Assembly (NCBI GenBank): GCA_903927685.1
Contig: CAIYOB010000764.1
Location: 1 to 9,680 of the forward strand
Direction of reading: 5' to 3'
DNA from: an uncultured Planctomycetaceae bacterium
Lineage (GTDB): Bacteria > Planctomycetota > Planctomycetia > Pirellulales > Pirellulaceae
Length of the DNA: 9,680 nucleotides
A program made the translations under genes and the position numbers. The notes under the pieces are model-generated. The model was given only the letters and a program-made list of their open reading frames with translations, was not told the origin of the DNA and did no database searches. Below, piece after piece: positions 1 to 5,551 of the stretch; the first letter of the stretch is position 1, and every line of letters begins with the position of its first letter.

Positions 1-729
1 GAGTGCGGCGAGTTGATTGCGGTGGATGACGATACCGGCGGGACCGCCTCGGACGCCAAGGCCATCTACTTCGGGACTGTCGAAGGGGCCTACAACGGCG
101 GCGCCAACCTCACCTCGACGGGAATCAAGTACAACACCCCGATCTTGGACGCCATGTTCGGGGTGCCGACGCTATCCCGCGTGGACGTCTTTGCCCGGGG
201 CGGCGACGACATCGTGCGGATTACAGAGGACATCGTCCAGCAAACCACCTTGGACGCCGGCACGGGCAACGACAATGTTCGCGCCGGGACGGGACGAGCG
301 TACATCGCGGGTGGCGCCGGCATCGACCTGTTGGTGGGCGGTGCCGCGGACGACATCATCTACGGTGGCCTGGACCACGACCGGATCTTCGCCGCCGCCG
401 GAGCCGATCGGGCCTATGGGGACGTCGGTGACGACTGGATCGCGGGTGGAGTGGGCGACGACCCGCTGCTCCGGGGCGGTGACGGCAGCGACTGGATCTC
501 CGGCGGAGGCAACCGAGACCGGTTGTACGGCGATGCGGGCTATGACTACTTGTATCGCGATGCCGGCGATTATCTGGTTGACGTCGGGTTCGGAGGCGGC
601 GTGATCAATAACACGCCCCCGGACCCGGTCGAGCAGGCGCTTCAGGACCTGCTGACGAAATACTGGAACGATGCAAATGCGGACGCGCTGGACACGCTGG
701 ACGAGTTGATCAATGTAATCCTCCCGTGA
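1..729 (+). CDS. RTX / hemolysin-type calcium-binding repeat protein, C-terminal fragment
   Basis: The reading frame is already open at base 1 and ends at TGA 727-729, so only the C-terminal 242 residues are visible and the true start lies outside the window. An in-frame TTG at 13 is not a credible start. From about residue 85 the protein is a run of nonapeptides of the GGxGxDxUx type (for example GGAGIDLLV, GGAADDIIY, GDVGDDWIA, GGDGSDWIS, GDAGYDYLY), roughly ten in tandem. In known families such repeats form a calcium-binding parallel beta-roll, usually in secreted or cell-surface proteins. The repeats degrade at the C-terminal end, and a non-repeat acidic tail of about 45 residues (from NNTPPDP to INVILP) follows. 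An extra proline (codon 463-465) shifts the nonapeptide phase between GGVGDD and LLRGGDG. The enzymatic or adhesive function, if any, would be in the missing N-terminal part. The gene is followed directly by a strong hairpin terminator. Confidence 0.88.
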   Translation, partial: ECGELIAVDDDTGGTASDAKAIYFGTVEGAYNGGANLTSTGIKYNTPILDAMFGVPTLSRVDVFARGGDDIVRITEDIVQQTTLDAGTGNDNVRAGTGRAYIAGGAGIDLLVGGAADDIIYGGLDHDRIFAAAGADRAYGDVGDDWIAGGVGDDPLLRGGDGSDWISGGGNRDRLYGDAGYDYLYRDAGDYLVDVGFGGGVINNTPPDPVEQALQDLLTKYWNDANADALDTLDELINVILP

Positions 730-756
730 GCTGGCGGGACAGGCCTGCCTGACAAA

Positions 757-786
757 AAAACCCCGGCCTTCGGGCCGGGGTTTTCT
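757..786. terminator. Bidirectional intrinsic terminator between convergent genes
   Basis: An 8-bp perfect GC stem (CCCCGGCC 761-768, loop TTCG, GGCCGGGG 773-780) is extended by AAAA/TTTT pairs (757-760 with 781-784). On the + strand it is followed by TTTTCTGTTT. On the - strand the same stem is followed by a run of seven Ts (complement of 754-760). It lies 27 nt after the RTX gene stop and 41 nt beyond the stop of the convergent SapC-family gene, so it can serve both. Confidence 0.92.
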
Positions 787-827
787 GTTTGAAGCGATCA
801 CCGCTTTCGCATCCGCACGGGTTTCGA

Positions 828-1565
828 CTACTCCTGGACTTCGCTGGCCTTTTTCGGCACGGCGCGGTTTACGACCGAGCCCAGATTGTTCAGGGACGCG
901 ATCTGCAGGTAGGTCAGTTCCAGCTCGTCCGACTTCACCAGTTCGGCCAACTTTTCCGTCGACAAGCTCTTGATCCGGGCGCGGCTGGCGCCCTGGAACC
1001 CGCCCAGTTGCCGCTTCTCGCCGCCAGGCAGGACGATCTGGGCCTGCATCGGCTCGAGCAGATTCATTTCTTTCAGTTTCTTGCAGTACGCCTGCGTGCG
1101 GACGAATTGGGCCTGGTAGTCGCCCAGGAACTTGAGCATGTTCTGCAGGTAAGTCGTCTGATTGCCCTGGTCGTCGAACAGACGCTGGCCGCGTCCCTGG
1201 CGATTGCAGCCGGCCCAGTCTTCATCGATGCACAGCGTGAACTGGTTGGGCTCCTGGCCCTGAGCGAACACGAACGGATAACGGCGCACGAAAGCCGGAA
1301 CGTAGTCGGCTTTCCAAGCCTTGTTCTCGTCCAGGTACAGATTCTGCGAATCCGCAACGCCCAACACGACCACGGGGGCGACCGCTTCGTCCGTGCCCGC
1401 AAATACGATCGTGTACTCGCGTGCCGCCAGCGGCACTTCCACGGCGGTCAAAGGCACGGAATTCACCTTGGCTGCAAAGCCGAAGTCAACCCGTTCAATG
1501 CTCAAATCCCGGTGCCGTTGCGAGGAAACCGGAACCACCTTGTCGTAAAACAGCATTTGTGCCAT
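828..1565 (-). CDS. SapC family protein
   Basis: A 245-residue protein beginning MAQMLFYDKVVPVSSQRH. The N-terminal pattern (MLFY-K-VP-RH-L) and the block NSVPLTAVEVPLAAREYTIVF are hallmarks I recognise from the SapC family (Pfam PF07277). Length fits the family, about 220-250 residues. The family takes its name from a Campylobacter fetus S-layer locus. The biochemical role of its other members is not established, so an S-layer role here would be speculation. The protein has no signal peptide or membrane segment. The rest shows family-typical features: an aromatic segment around YVPAFVRRYPFVFAQ and an acidic LCIDEDW motif. The start at 1565 has a weak GAGAGG about 12 nt upstream; an alternative ATG three codons inside would begin exactly at MLFYDK. 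The nearest gene upstream on the same strand (alpha/beta hydrolase) is 306 nt away, so this gene probably has its own promoter. The stop TAG at 828-830 lies just before the shared terminator. Confidence 0.87.
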   Translation of the reverse strand: MAQMLFYDKVVPVSSQRHRDLSIERVDFGFAAKVNSVPLTAVEVPLAAREYTIVFAGTDEAVAPVVVLGVADSQNLYLDENKAWKADYVPAFVRRYPFVFAQGQEPNQFTLCIDEDWAGCNRQGRGQRLFDDQGNQTTYLQNMLKFLGDYQAQFVRTQAYCKKLKEMNLLEPMQAQIVLPGGEKRQLGGFQGASRARIKSLSTEKLAELVKSDELELTYLQIASLNNLGSVVNRAVPKKASEVQE

Positions 1566-1871
1566 AGCAGAAAATCGCCTCTCTACACAACTCGGAAGAC
1601 CCGCGCCGCCTCACCCCCGCCGCGGACGTCGCTGGCCACGGGTCGAGTGCGCTGGGCGGTAGTTTACCCTTCCTTGTTCGCGCAGGGAAGCTGCGCAACA
1701 CCAAGGATGGCGTTTTTCTTGGTTCGGCGGCGGGCCCGCTTGACCGACGTTGTTTTGCCTAAATTGCGGCAAAGACTGGTATTTGCCGCCGCTCGTATTA
1801 CTTGCGCAATCTAGGCAAATTACACTTCTTCAGCGGGAGGAAGACCGGGGCGGAGGATGCGAATCTGCGCC
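1566..1871. other. 306-nt intergenic region between two minus-strand genes
   Basis: No gene is supported here; short open frames in it are antisense or out-of-frame extensions of neighbours. It holds a nested set of inverted repeats at 1754-1819 (listed separately). A second imperfect hairpin has arms 1672-1685 and 1691-1706 (CCTTG/CAAGG outside, GCGCAG/CTGCGC inside). On the minus strand a weak promoter-like pair can be placed (TTCCCT, complement of 1684-1689, 17-nt spacer, TAAACT, complement of 1661-1666). It would put a start site about 90 nt ahead of the SapC-family gene. The match is poor and I do not call it as a feature. No minus-strand U-tract terminator is evident after the hydrolase gene. 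Confidence 0.6.
1754..1819. repeat. Nested inverted repeats with four TTTGCC/GGCAAA half-sites
   Basis: The outer arms 1754-1767 and 1806-1819 are complementary at 13 of 14 positions (TTTGCCTAAATTGC against GCAATCTAGGCAAA). The inner arms GCGGCAAA (1766-1773) and TTTGCCGC (1782-1789) are perfectly complementary across an 8-nt spacer. The hexamer TTTGCC or its complement occurs four times in alternating orientation, at 1754, 1768, 1782 and 1814. The element lies upstream of the SapC-family gene and downstream of the hydrolase gene. It could be an operator for a dimeric or tetrameric regulator, or an RNA hairpin at the end of the hydrolase transcript. The sequence alone does not decide between these. 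Confidence 0.7.
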
Positions 1872-2879
1872 TCACGGAGGCAGGAGGATCGCGCGGATGT
1901 CGCGCAGGTTCGCCTGTGACGCGAAGTAGGCGTCTTCTTCGTGCGTCTTGCCGATCCGGCAGGCGACGTTCGCCTGTTCCAGCCGATCGGCGTTCTCGCC
2001 CAGGCGGCTCGTCCAGCAGAAGCCGGTGTAGCCCAGCGCCTGGGCGCTCCGTCCTGGCTCGACGCGGGGATACAGGCGGAGGATGGGGTCGCGTGGGTTG
2101 TACAGCAACAGCAACCTGTCGACCTGCGCAAAGCACTCGCCGTGATAGGCTCCCGGCAGCCACCAGTGGTTGTCCATCCCCGGCGCCAGCAGCGCGGCGC
2201 GGATGGAGTGCGGCAGGCGGGGTGTGTCGTCCTCCAACTCGTACCGGCCCAGCGTTCCCCCGGCCGTCAGGTGCAAGGCCCCAGAGACAATGCGCCCGCC
2301 AAAGCTGTAGCCCAGCAGGCTCAACGGCGTGTCCGAATCCAATTGGGCAATGAAGCTCGCCAGAAAGAAACTCTCGCAGTGTGTCCGTGCTGCTTTGACC
2401 TGGGCGTCGCGCCGCGGGTGCGGGCCAGGCACCTTGTCACTGGGCCACGACCAGATTACGAAGCGCAGCGGCGGGGCGTCAGGAGCGATGCGCCGTAGGG
2501 CGCGATAGGCGACCAGGCCGCGGTGTAGGACTTCGTCGGATTCAATCCGATTCCCGTGGACGTAGATGACCGTCGTGACGGCCAATTCCTCGCCGTCCGC
2601 CTCCGCCCAAGTGGCCGCTTGGCACCCGTGGCTCGGATCGTACCGCACGACGCGGAAGTCATCGAGCGCTGGTGGGGCTACGCCGCAGCGGCTCAGGCAG
2701 CGCGTACTGACCAGCCAGAGCGAGTCCGGCTGGACCGCCGGGAGGCAACGCTCCTGGCCGGCCCCCGGAGCGTCTTTTTGCACAGCCGGCCCGGTTGCGT
2801 CCGGACTGTCCGCCATTGTCGGCGACGCGCCCGCCAAGCAAGGCAGAAGTAACCAGCAAAACACCGTCTGAACTCGCAT
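1872..2879 (-). CDS. Exported alpha/beta hydrolase, function unknown
   Basis: A 335-residue protein with an N-terminal signal peptide (MRVQTVFCWLLLPCLAGA, probable cleavage after about residue 18-23). The alpha/beta-hydrolase signatures appear in the expected order. YVHGNRI (about 106-112) is the oxyanion-hole strand. GYSFGG (190-195) is the nucleophile elbow with Ser192. NPRDPIL supplies a probable acid, Asp264, and KTHEED a probable base, His313. The catalytic set therefore looks complete. The fold resembles esterase/lipase-like hydrolases of unknown function such as the DUF900 type, but the substrate cannot be inferred. Ten cysteines, unusual for a cytosolic enzyme, fit an exported disulfide-bonded protein. 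The ATG at 2879 precedes a good signal sequence but has no clear Shine-Dalgarno. An AT-rich TAAAAT (complement of 2952-2957) could be its -10 box. No neighbour suggests a pathway. Confidence 0.78.
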   Translation of the reverse strand: MRVQTVFCWLLLPCLAGASPTMADSPDATGPAVQKDAPGAGQERCLPAVQPDSLWLVSTRCLSRCGVAPPALDDFRVVRYDPSHGCQAATWAEADGEELAVTTVIYVHGNRIESDEVLHRGLVAYRALRRIAPDAPPLRFVIWSWPSDKVPGPHPRRDAQVKAARTHCESFFLASFIAQLDSDTPLSLLGYSFGGRIVSGALHLTAGGTLGRYELEDDTPRLPHSIRAALLAPGMDNHWWLPGAYHGECFAQVDRLLLLYNPRDPILRLYPRVEPGRSAQALGYTGFCWTSRLGENADRLEQANVACRIGKTHEEDAYFASQANLRDIRAILLPP

Positions 2880-2926
2880 GGTCGTGATGCGGCCTGCGTG
2901 ACATGAAGAGAACCCTGCACGAACGG

Positions 2927-2971
2927 CGCGGAGCGAACGTCCGCGTACTTTATTTTACCCTACGTTCCGCG
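2927..2971. repeat. Imperfect inverted repeat around an AT-rich promoter-like core
   Basis: CGCGGA (2927-2932) and AACGT (2936-2940) pair with ACGTTCCGCG (2962-2971) apart from a short bulge. ACGTCCGCG (2937-2945) and ACGTTCCGCG (2962-2971) are also near direct repeats. Between them lies the only AT-rich stretch of this divergent intergenic region, including TAAAAT on the minus strand (complement of 2952-2957). This could be the hydrolase gene's -10 region with a flanking regulator site, but no -35 box is convincing. Confidence 0.35.
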
Positions 2972-3107
2972 TTTGGTGTTGCAGAAAGCAAACCCTGCTG
3001 AGAAAACGCAACCGCTTCATTTGCACATCATGAGCAGCAAGCTAGATTTGTCTGGCCCGCAGAGGGGAGTGAGGTTTGTAACGTTTAGAGCGAGGGAGAT
3101 CGAAATC

Positions 3108-3371
3108 ATGAAGCGTATGTTCCATCTGGCCGCGGTCGGCATGCTGCTGGTCGGACTGTCCGGTTGCAACAGCGGTTGGCCGAGCCTGTTCTGCTGCAAC
3201 AAGAACAAGAATGAGGAATGCTACGAGGTGATCGAAGGCGGCGAATGCTGCGATTCGACCAACTATTATTCCCCGTCGGATGCGGGCGTTCAGTACGTCC
3301 CGGCGCCGACGCGGGCACCCACCAAGGTGGACGACCTGCCGCTGCCCGGCCCGGATCGCAGCAGCACTTGA
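3108..3371 (+). CDS. Small cysteine-rich lipoprotein
   Basis: An 87-residue protein. The ATG at 3108 is chosen because GAGGGAGA (3092-3099) sits at Shine-Dalgarno distance and because the protein then starts with a lipoprotein signal: MKR, a hydrophobic stretch, and the lipobox LSGC with the lipidated Cys at residue 20. An in-frame start further upstream at 2973 would bury this signal. The mature part is about 68 residues. It has cysteine pairs at 29-30 and 47-48 plus Cys38, an acidic middle (EECYEVIEGGECC) and a proline-rich tail (PAPTRAPTKVDDLPLPGPDRSS). No known domain is recognised. It is presumably membrane-anchored outside the cytoplasm, with paired cysteines for disulfides or metal. 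A weak promoter could lie at 3021-3048 (TTGCAC-N16-TAGATT). It is separated from the downstream transglutaminase operon by a hairpin and a promoter, so it is probably transcribed alone. Confidence 0.8.
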   Translation: MKRMFHLAAVGMLLVGLSGCNSGWPSLFCCNKNKNEECYEVIEGGECCDSTNYYSPSDAGVQYVPAPTRAPTKVDDLPLPGPDRSST

Positions 3372-3384
3372 GCGACGCCCCCCA

Positions 3385-3409
3385 GCGCCAGCCGCGCCGC
3401 GGCTGGCGC
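3385..3409 (+). terminator. GC-rich hairpin after the lipoprotein gene
   Basis: An 11-bp perfect stem (GCGCCAGCCGC 3385-3395, loop GCC, GCGGCTGGCGC 3399-3409) begins 13 nt after the lipoprotein stop codon. There is no T-run after it, so it is not a classical intrinsic terminator; it may stabilise the 3' end or act without a U-tract. A second, weaker stem follows (GCCGCC 3418-3423 with GGCGGC 3432-3437). Confidence 0.5.
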
Positions 3410-3478
3410 AGATCCGGGCCGCCCCGGCGCAGGCGGCGTGATCCTCCGCGTCTCGGCCGGCGCGACTCGAGAGCGTCC

Positions 3479-3503
3479 GTCTTGATCCAGTCTGTCTTGA
3501 TCC
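3479..3503 (+). repeat. Pair of 10-bp direct repeats at the transglutaminase operon promoter
   Basis: GTCTTGATCC occurs at 3479-3488 and again at 3494-3503, a 15-bp period. The second copy contains the proposed -35 box TTGATC. It may be a regulator site or an incidental duplication. Confidence 0.5.
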
Positions 3504-3525
3504 CGGCTCCCGAGATTGGTCTAAT
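3497..3525 (+). promoter_or_regulatory. Sigma70-like promoter for the transglutaminase operon
   Basis: TTGATC (3497-3502, 4 of 6 to consensus), a 17-nt spacer and TCTAAT (3520-3525, 5 of 6) give a well-spaced promoter. Transcription would begin near 3532, leaving a leader of about 70 nt before the first transglutaminase-like gene. No better candidate exists between 3372 and 3602. Confidence 0.6.
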
Positions 3526-3602
3526 CCAGCCTGACACGCCTCCGAGCGGGAAATCGGGGCGGCTCGATCTGCGCGTCAGGTTCCTTGTGCCGGAGACAAA
3601 CC

Positions 3603-4553
3603 ATGCCGAGGTCATGTTCTCGTCTGTCCGCTGGATTGCTGCTGTTGATGTCCGGCGTTGCGACCGCTCAGTTCGCGCCGCAAACGCCGGCCAAAGGAGT
3701 CCGCCTGGACAAGCAGGTGACGCAGCGCTGGCAGGTCGGCGTCAAAATCACCGTGAGGGGCTTGCCCTGCTCGGCCGTGCGCGGCTCGGTCCCGGTACCG
3801 AAGGATTGGCCGGAACAGCAGGTGCGTGTGGTGAATGAGGAGGTCTCGCCGCTGGTCCGCGTCGGCAACTTGCGCGATTCGGGCGGCGTGCGGCAGATGC
3901 CGTTTTTCATCCAGCAGTTGCCGCCCGGCGAGGTCGCCACCGCCCTGGTGACCTTTGAGATCACCCGCAGTTCGATGTTGCCGCCGGACGATCCGGCCCA
4001 GTACCTGATTCCCAAGAATCTGCCGGCCGCGATCCGGCCGGAACTGGCCGCCAGTCCTTTGATCGAAAGCCGGCATCCCTCGATTCGGGACAAAGCGAAA
4101 GAACTGTGGCCGGACAACGGGTCGGCTTGGGAACAGATCCAGACCCTGTACGATTGGGTCCGCGAGAACATTAAGCTTCAGGACGGAAAGCTGAAAGGCG
4201 CAGTGGCCGCCCTGCGCGATGGCAACGGCAATCGTGACGACGTGACCAGTCTGTTCATCGCCCTGTGCCGAGCGAGCGGCGTTCCGGCGCGAACCGTCTT
4301 CGTGCCGGATAACTGCTATGCCGAATTCTATCTGCAGGATCCGGAAGGCACGGGCTATTGGTTTCCTTGCCAACTGGCCGGAACGCGAGAGTTCGGCGGC
4401 ATGTCCGACCATCGCACCATCTTGCAAAAAGGCGACAATATCAAAGTGCCTGACGAACCGAATCCGCAGCGGTTTGTTCCCGAGTACCTGAGCGGCAAAG
4501 GCCCCGGCCAGCCGCAAGTCGAATTCATCCGCAAGGTGCTGCCTGCCAATTGA
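3603..4553 (+). CDS. Exported transglutaminase-like protein with substituted active site (probable pseudoenzyme)
   Basis: 316 residues from ATG 3603, which has GGAG at 3592-3595; a TTG at 3585 in the same frame lacks such support. A signal peptide (PRSCSRLSAGLLLLMSGVATA) with an ATA cleavage site near residue 22 directs export. Residues about 25-165 form an N-terminal beta-type region containing DWPEQQV. From about residue 176 (WEQIQTLYDWVREN) the transglutaminase-like core (PF01841 type) follows, with LFIALCRASGVPAR and the block around EFYLQD. The catalytic positions are altered when aligned to its downstream paralog. GDC-E becomes GNR-D, with Arg211 in place of Cys (codon CGT 4233-4235). 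GHCY becomes DNCY, with Asn237 in place of His (AAC 4311-4313). The fold motifs are otherwise intact, so it is a real but probably non-catalytic protein. It starts a four-gene operon; the next gene begins 15 nt after its stop. Confidence 0.88.
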   Translation: MPRSCSRLSAGLLLLMSGVATAQFAPQTPAKGVRLDKQVTQRWQVGVKITVRGLPCSAVRGSVPVPKDWPEQQVRVVNEEVSPLVRVGNLRDSGGVRQMPFFIQQLPPGEVATALVTFEITRSSMLPPDDPAQYLIPKNLPAAIRPELAASPLIESRHPSIRDKAKELWPDNGSAWEQIQTLYDWVRENIKLQDGKLKGAVAALRDGNGNRDDVTSLFIALCRASGVPARTVFVPDNCYAEFYLQDPEGTGYWFPCQLAGTREFGGMSDHRTILQKGDNIKVPDEPNPQRFVPEYLSGKGPGQPQVEFIRKVLPAN

Positions 4554-4568
4554 TCCGGAGTCCTTCCA

Positions 4569-5513
4569 ATGATGCCGATCCGCACTCGTCTTGCGTTCGC
4601 CGCCGCGTGGCTGCTGGCCAGCGTGTCGTGCGGGGCCGAGGCCGACGAAACCGTGCGGCTGGAGAATCCGCGCACGCAGCGTTGGCAGATCGGGCTGAGC
4701 GTCGAGGCCCCCGGGGCCTGCAGCGGAATCGTGGCGACGCTGCCGGTGCCGATGGACTGGCCGGAACAGCAGGTCGAGATCCTCAGCCAGGATCTGTCCG
4801 GCCAGGTGCGGTCGGTCAAGTTTCGGACACTCGAGCCGGGCGGCGTCCAGCAAATGGAGGTCGTGATCCCGCAGTTGGCCGCCGGCGATACGGCGACGGC
4901 GCTGGTGACGTTCGAGGTGGTCAAAAGCGACATTGTTGCGCCGGACGAAACGGACGGCTGGAAGCGGCCCGCCCGCAAGACGCCCGAACTCACTCCGTAT
5001 CTGGGCGTCAGCCCGTCGATCGAGACCACGCACGTGGAGATCAAGCGGTTGGCGGGCGAGATCGGGCTGCAGGCACCTACCGACTGGGCCAAGGTCAAGG
5101 CGATCTACGACTGGGTGCGGGCCAACGTGCGGTACGAATTCGATGAGGAACTGCAGGGAGCGTTGACGGCGCTGCGGGCTGGCCACGGCGATTGCGAAGA
5201 GCTGACGTCGCTGTTCATCGCCCTGTGCCGAGCCAACGGAATCCCGGCCCGTTCGGTTTGGATCCCCGGCCACTGCTACCCGGAATTCTACTTGCAGACA
5301 ACCGCCAGCCAGGGCCGCTGGTTCCCCTGCCAGGCCGCGGGTGCGGAAGCGTTTGGCGAGATGCGTGAAGCCCGTCCGATCCTGCAGAAAGGCGACAGCT
5401 TCCGAGTGCCCGGCCAAGCCGGCTCGAAACGTTACGTCGCCGAGGTTTTTCGCGCTCAGAACGCCGCCGCCAGTCCGCGCGTCCAATGGATCCGCAAGCC
5501 ACTGGACGACTGA
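4569..5513 (+). CDS. Exported transglutaminase-like protein, catalytic Cys and His present
   Basis: 314 residues from ATG 4569 (GGAG at 4557-4560; an adjacent ATG at 4572 is possible). The signal peptide (MMPIRTRLAFAAAWLLASVS) ends with AEA near residue 25. The layout matches the preceding paralog: an N-terminal beta-type region with TQRWQIG and DWPEQQV, then a transglutaminase-like core from about WAKVKAIYDWVRANV. The core keeps GHGDCEELTSLF with Cys209 (TGC 5193-5195) as nucleophile and GHCYPEFYL with His235 (CAC 5271-5273). Where typical members have the third residue in a W-x-x-x-D motif, this one reads WFPCQ, as does its paralog. This family includes cysteine proteases and amidases as well as true transglutaminases, so the reaction is unknown; action outside the cytoplasm on cell-envelope protein is likely. 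It is a tandem duplicate of the upstream gene, and a 23-nt stretch is identical (4251-4273 and 5211-5233). It is cotranscribed with its neighbours. Confidence 0.9.
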   Translation: MMPIRTRLAFAAAWLLASVSCGAEADETVRLENPRTQRWQIGLSVEAPGACSGIVATLPVPMDWPEQQVEILSQDLSGQVRSVKFRTLEPGGVQQMEVVIPQLAAGDTATALVTFEVVKSDIVAPDETDGWKRPARKTPELTPYLGVSPSIETTHVEIKRLAGEIGLQAPTDWAKVKAIYDWVRANVRYEFDEELQGALTALRAGHGDCEELTSLFIALCRANGIPARSVWIPGHCYPEFYLQTTASQGRWFPCQAAGAEAFGEMREARPILQKGDSFRVPGQAGSKRYVAEVFRAQNAAASPRVQWIRKPLDD

Positions 5514-5551
5514 GCGCCGCCGTTGGCCTTGTTTGACACGGTGGAACCGCG

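Noticed and set aside
1672..1706. Possible plus-strand terminator (hairpin followed by a T-run at 1713-1717)
   Set aside because: The stem is bulged, the T-run is separated from it by several bases, and no plus-strand gene ends nearby.
789..1814. A 341-codon plus-strand open frame opposite the SapC-family gene
   Set aside because: It begins inside the terminator tail, lacks a family signature and covers a clear SapC coding region on the other strand.
2973..3107. N-terminal extension of the small lipoprotein from an upstream in-frame start
   Set aside because: It would place 45 polar residues before a textbook lipoprotein signal, and the internal ATG at 3108 has a good ribosome binding site.
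3385..3437. Possible small RNA or riboswitch in the leader of the transglutaminase operon
   Set aside because: The hairpins lie upstream of the proposed transcription start near 3532 and fit the 3' end of the lipoprotein transcript better; no riboswitch consensus is visible.
3612..5486. A 624-codon open frame on the minus strand opposite both transglutaminase-like genes
   Set aside because: It is in exact codon register with the sense genes; in this high-GC sequence TTA, CTA and TCA codons are rare, which keeps the antisense frame free of stops. Its translation shows no recognisable domain, while the sense frames have signal peptides, ribosome binding sites and family motifs.
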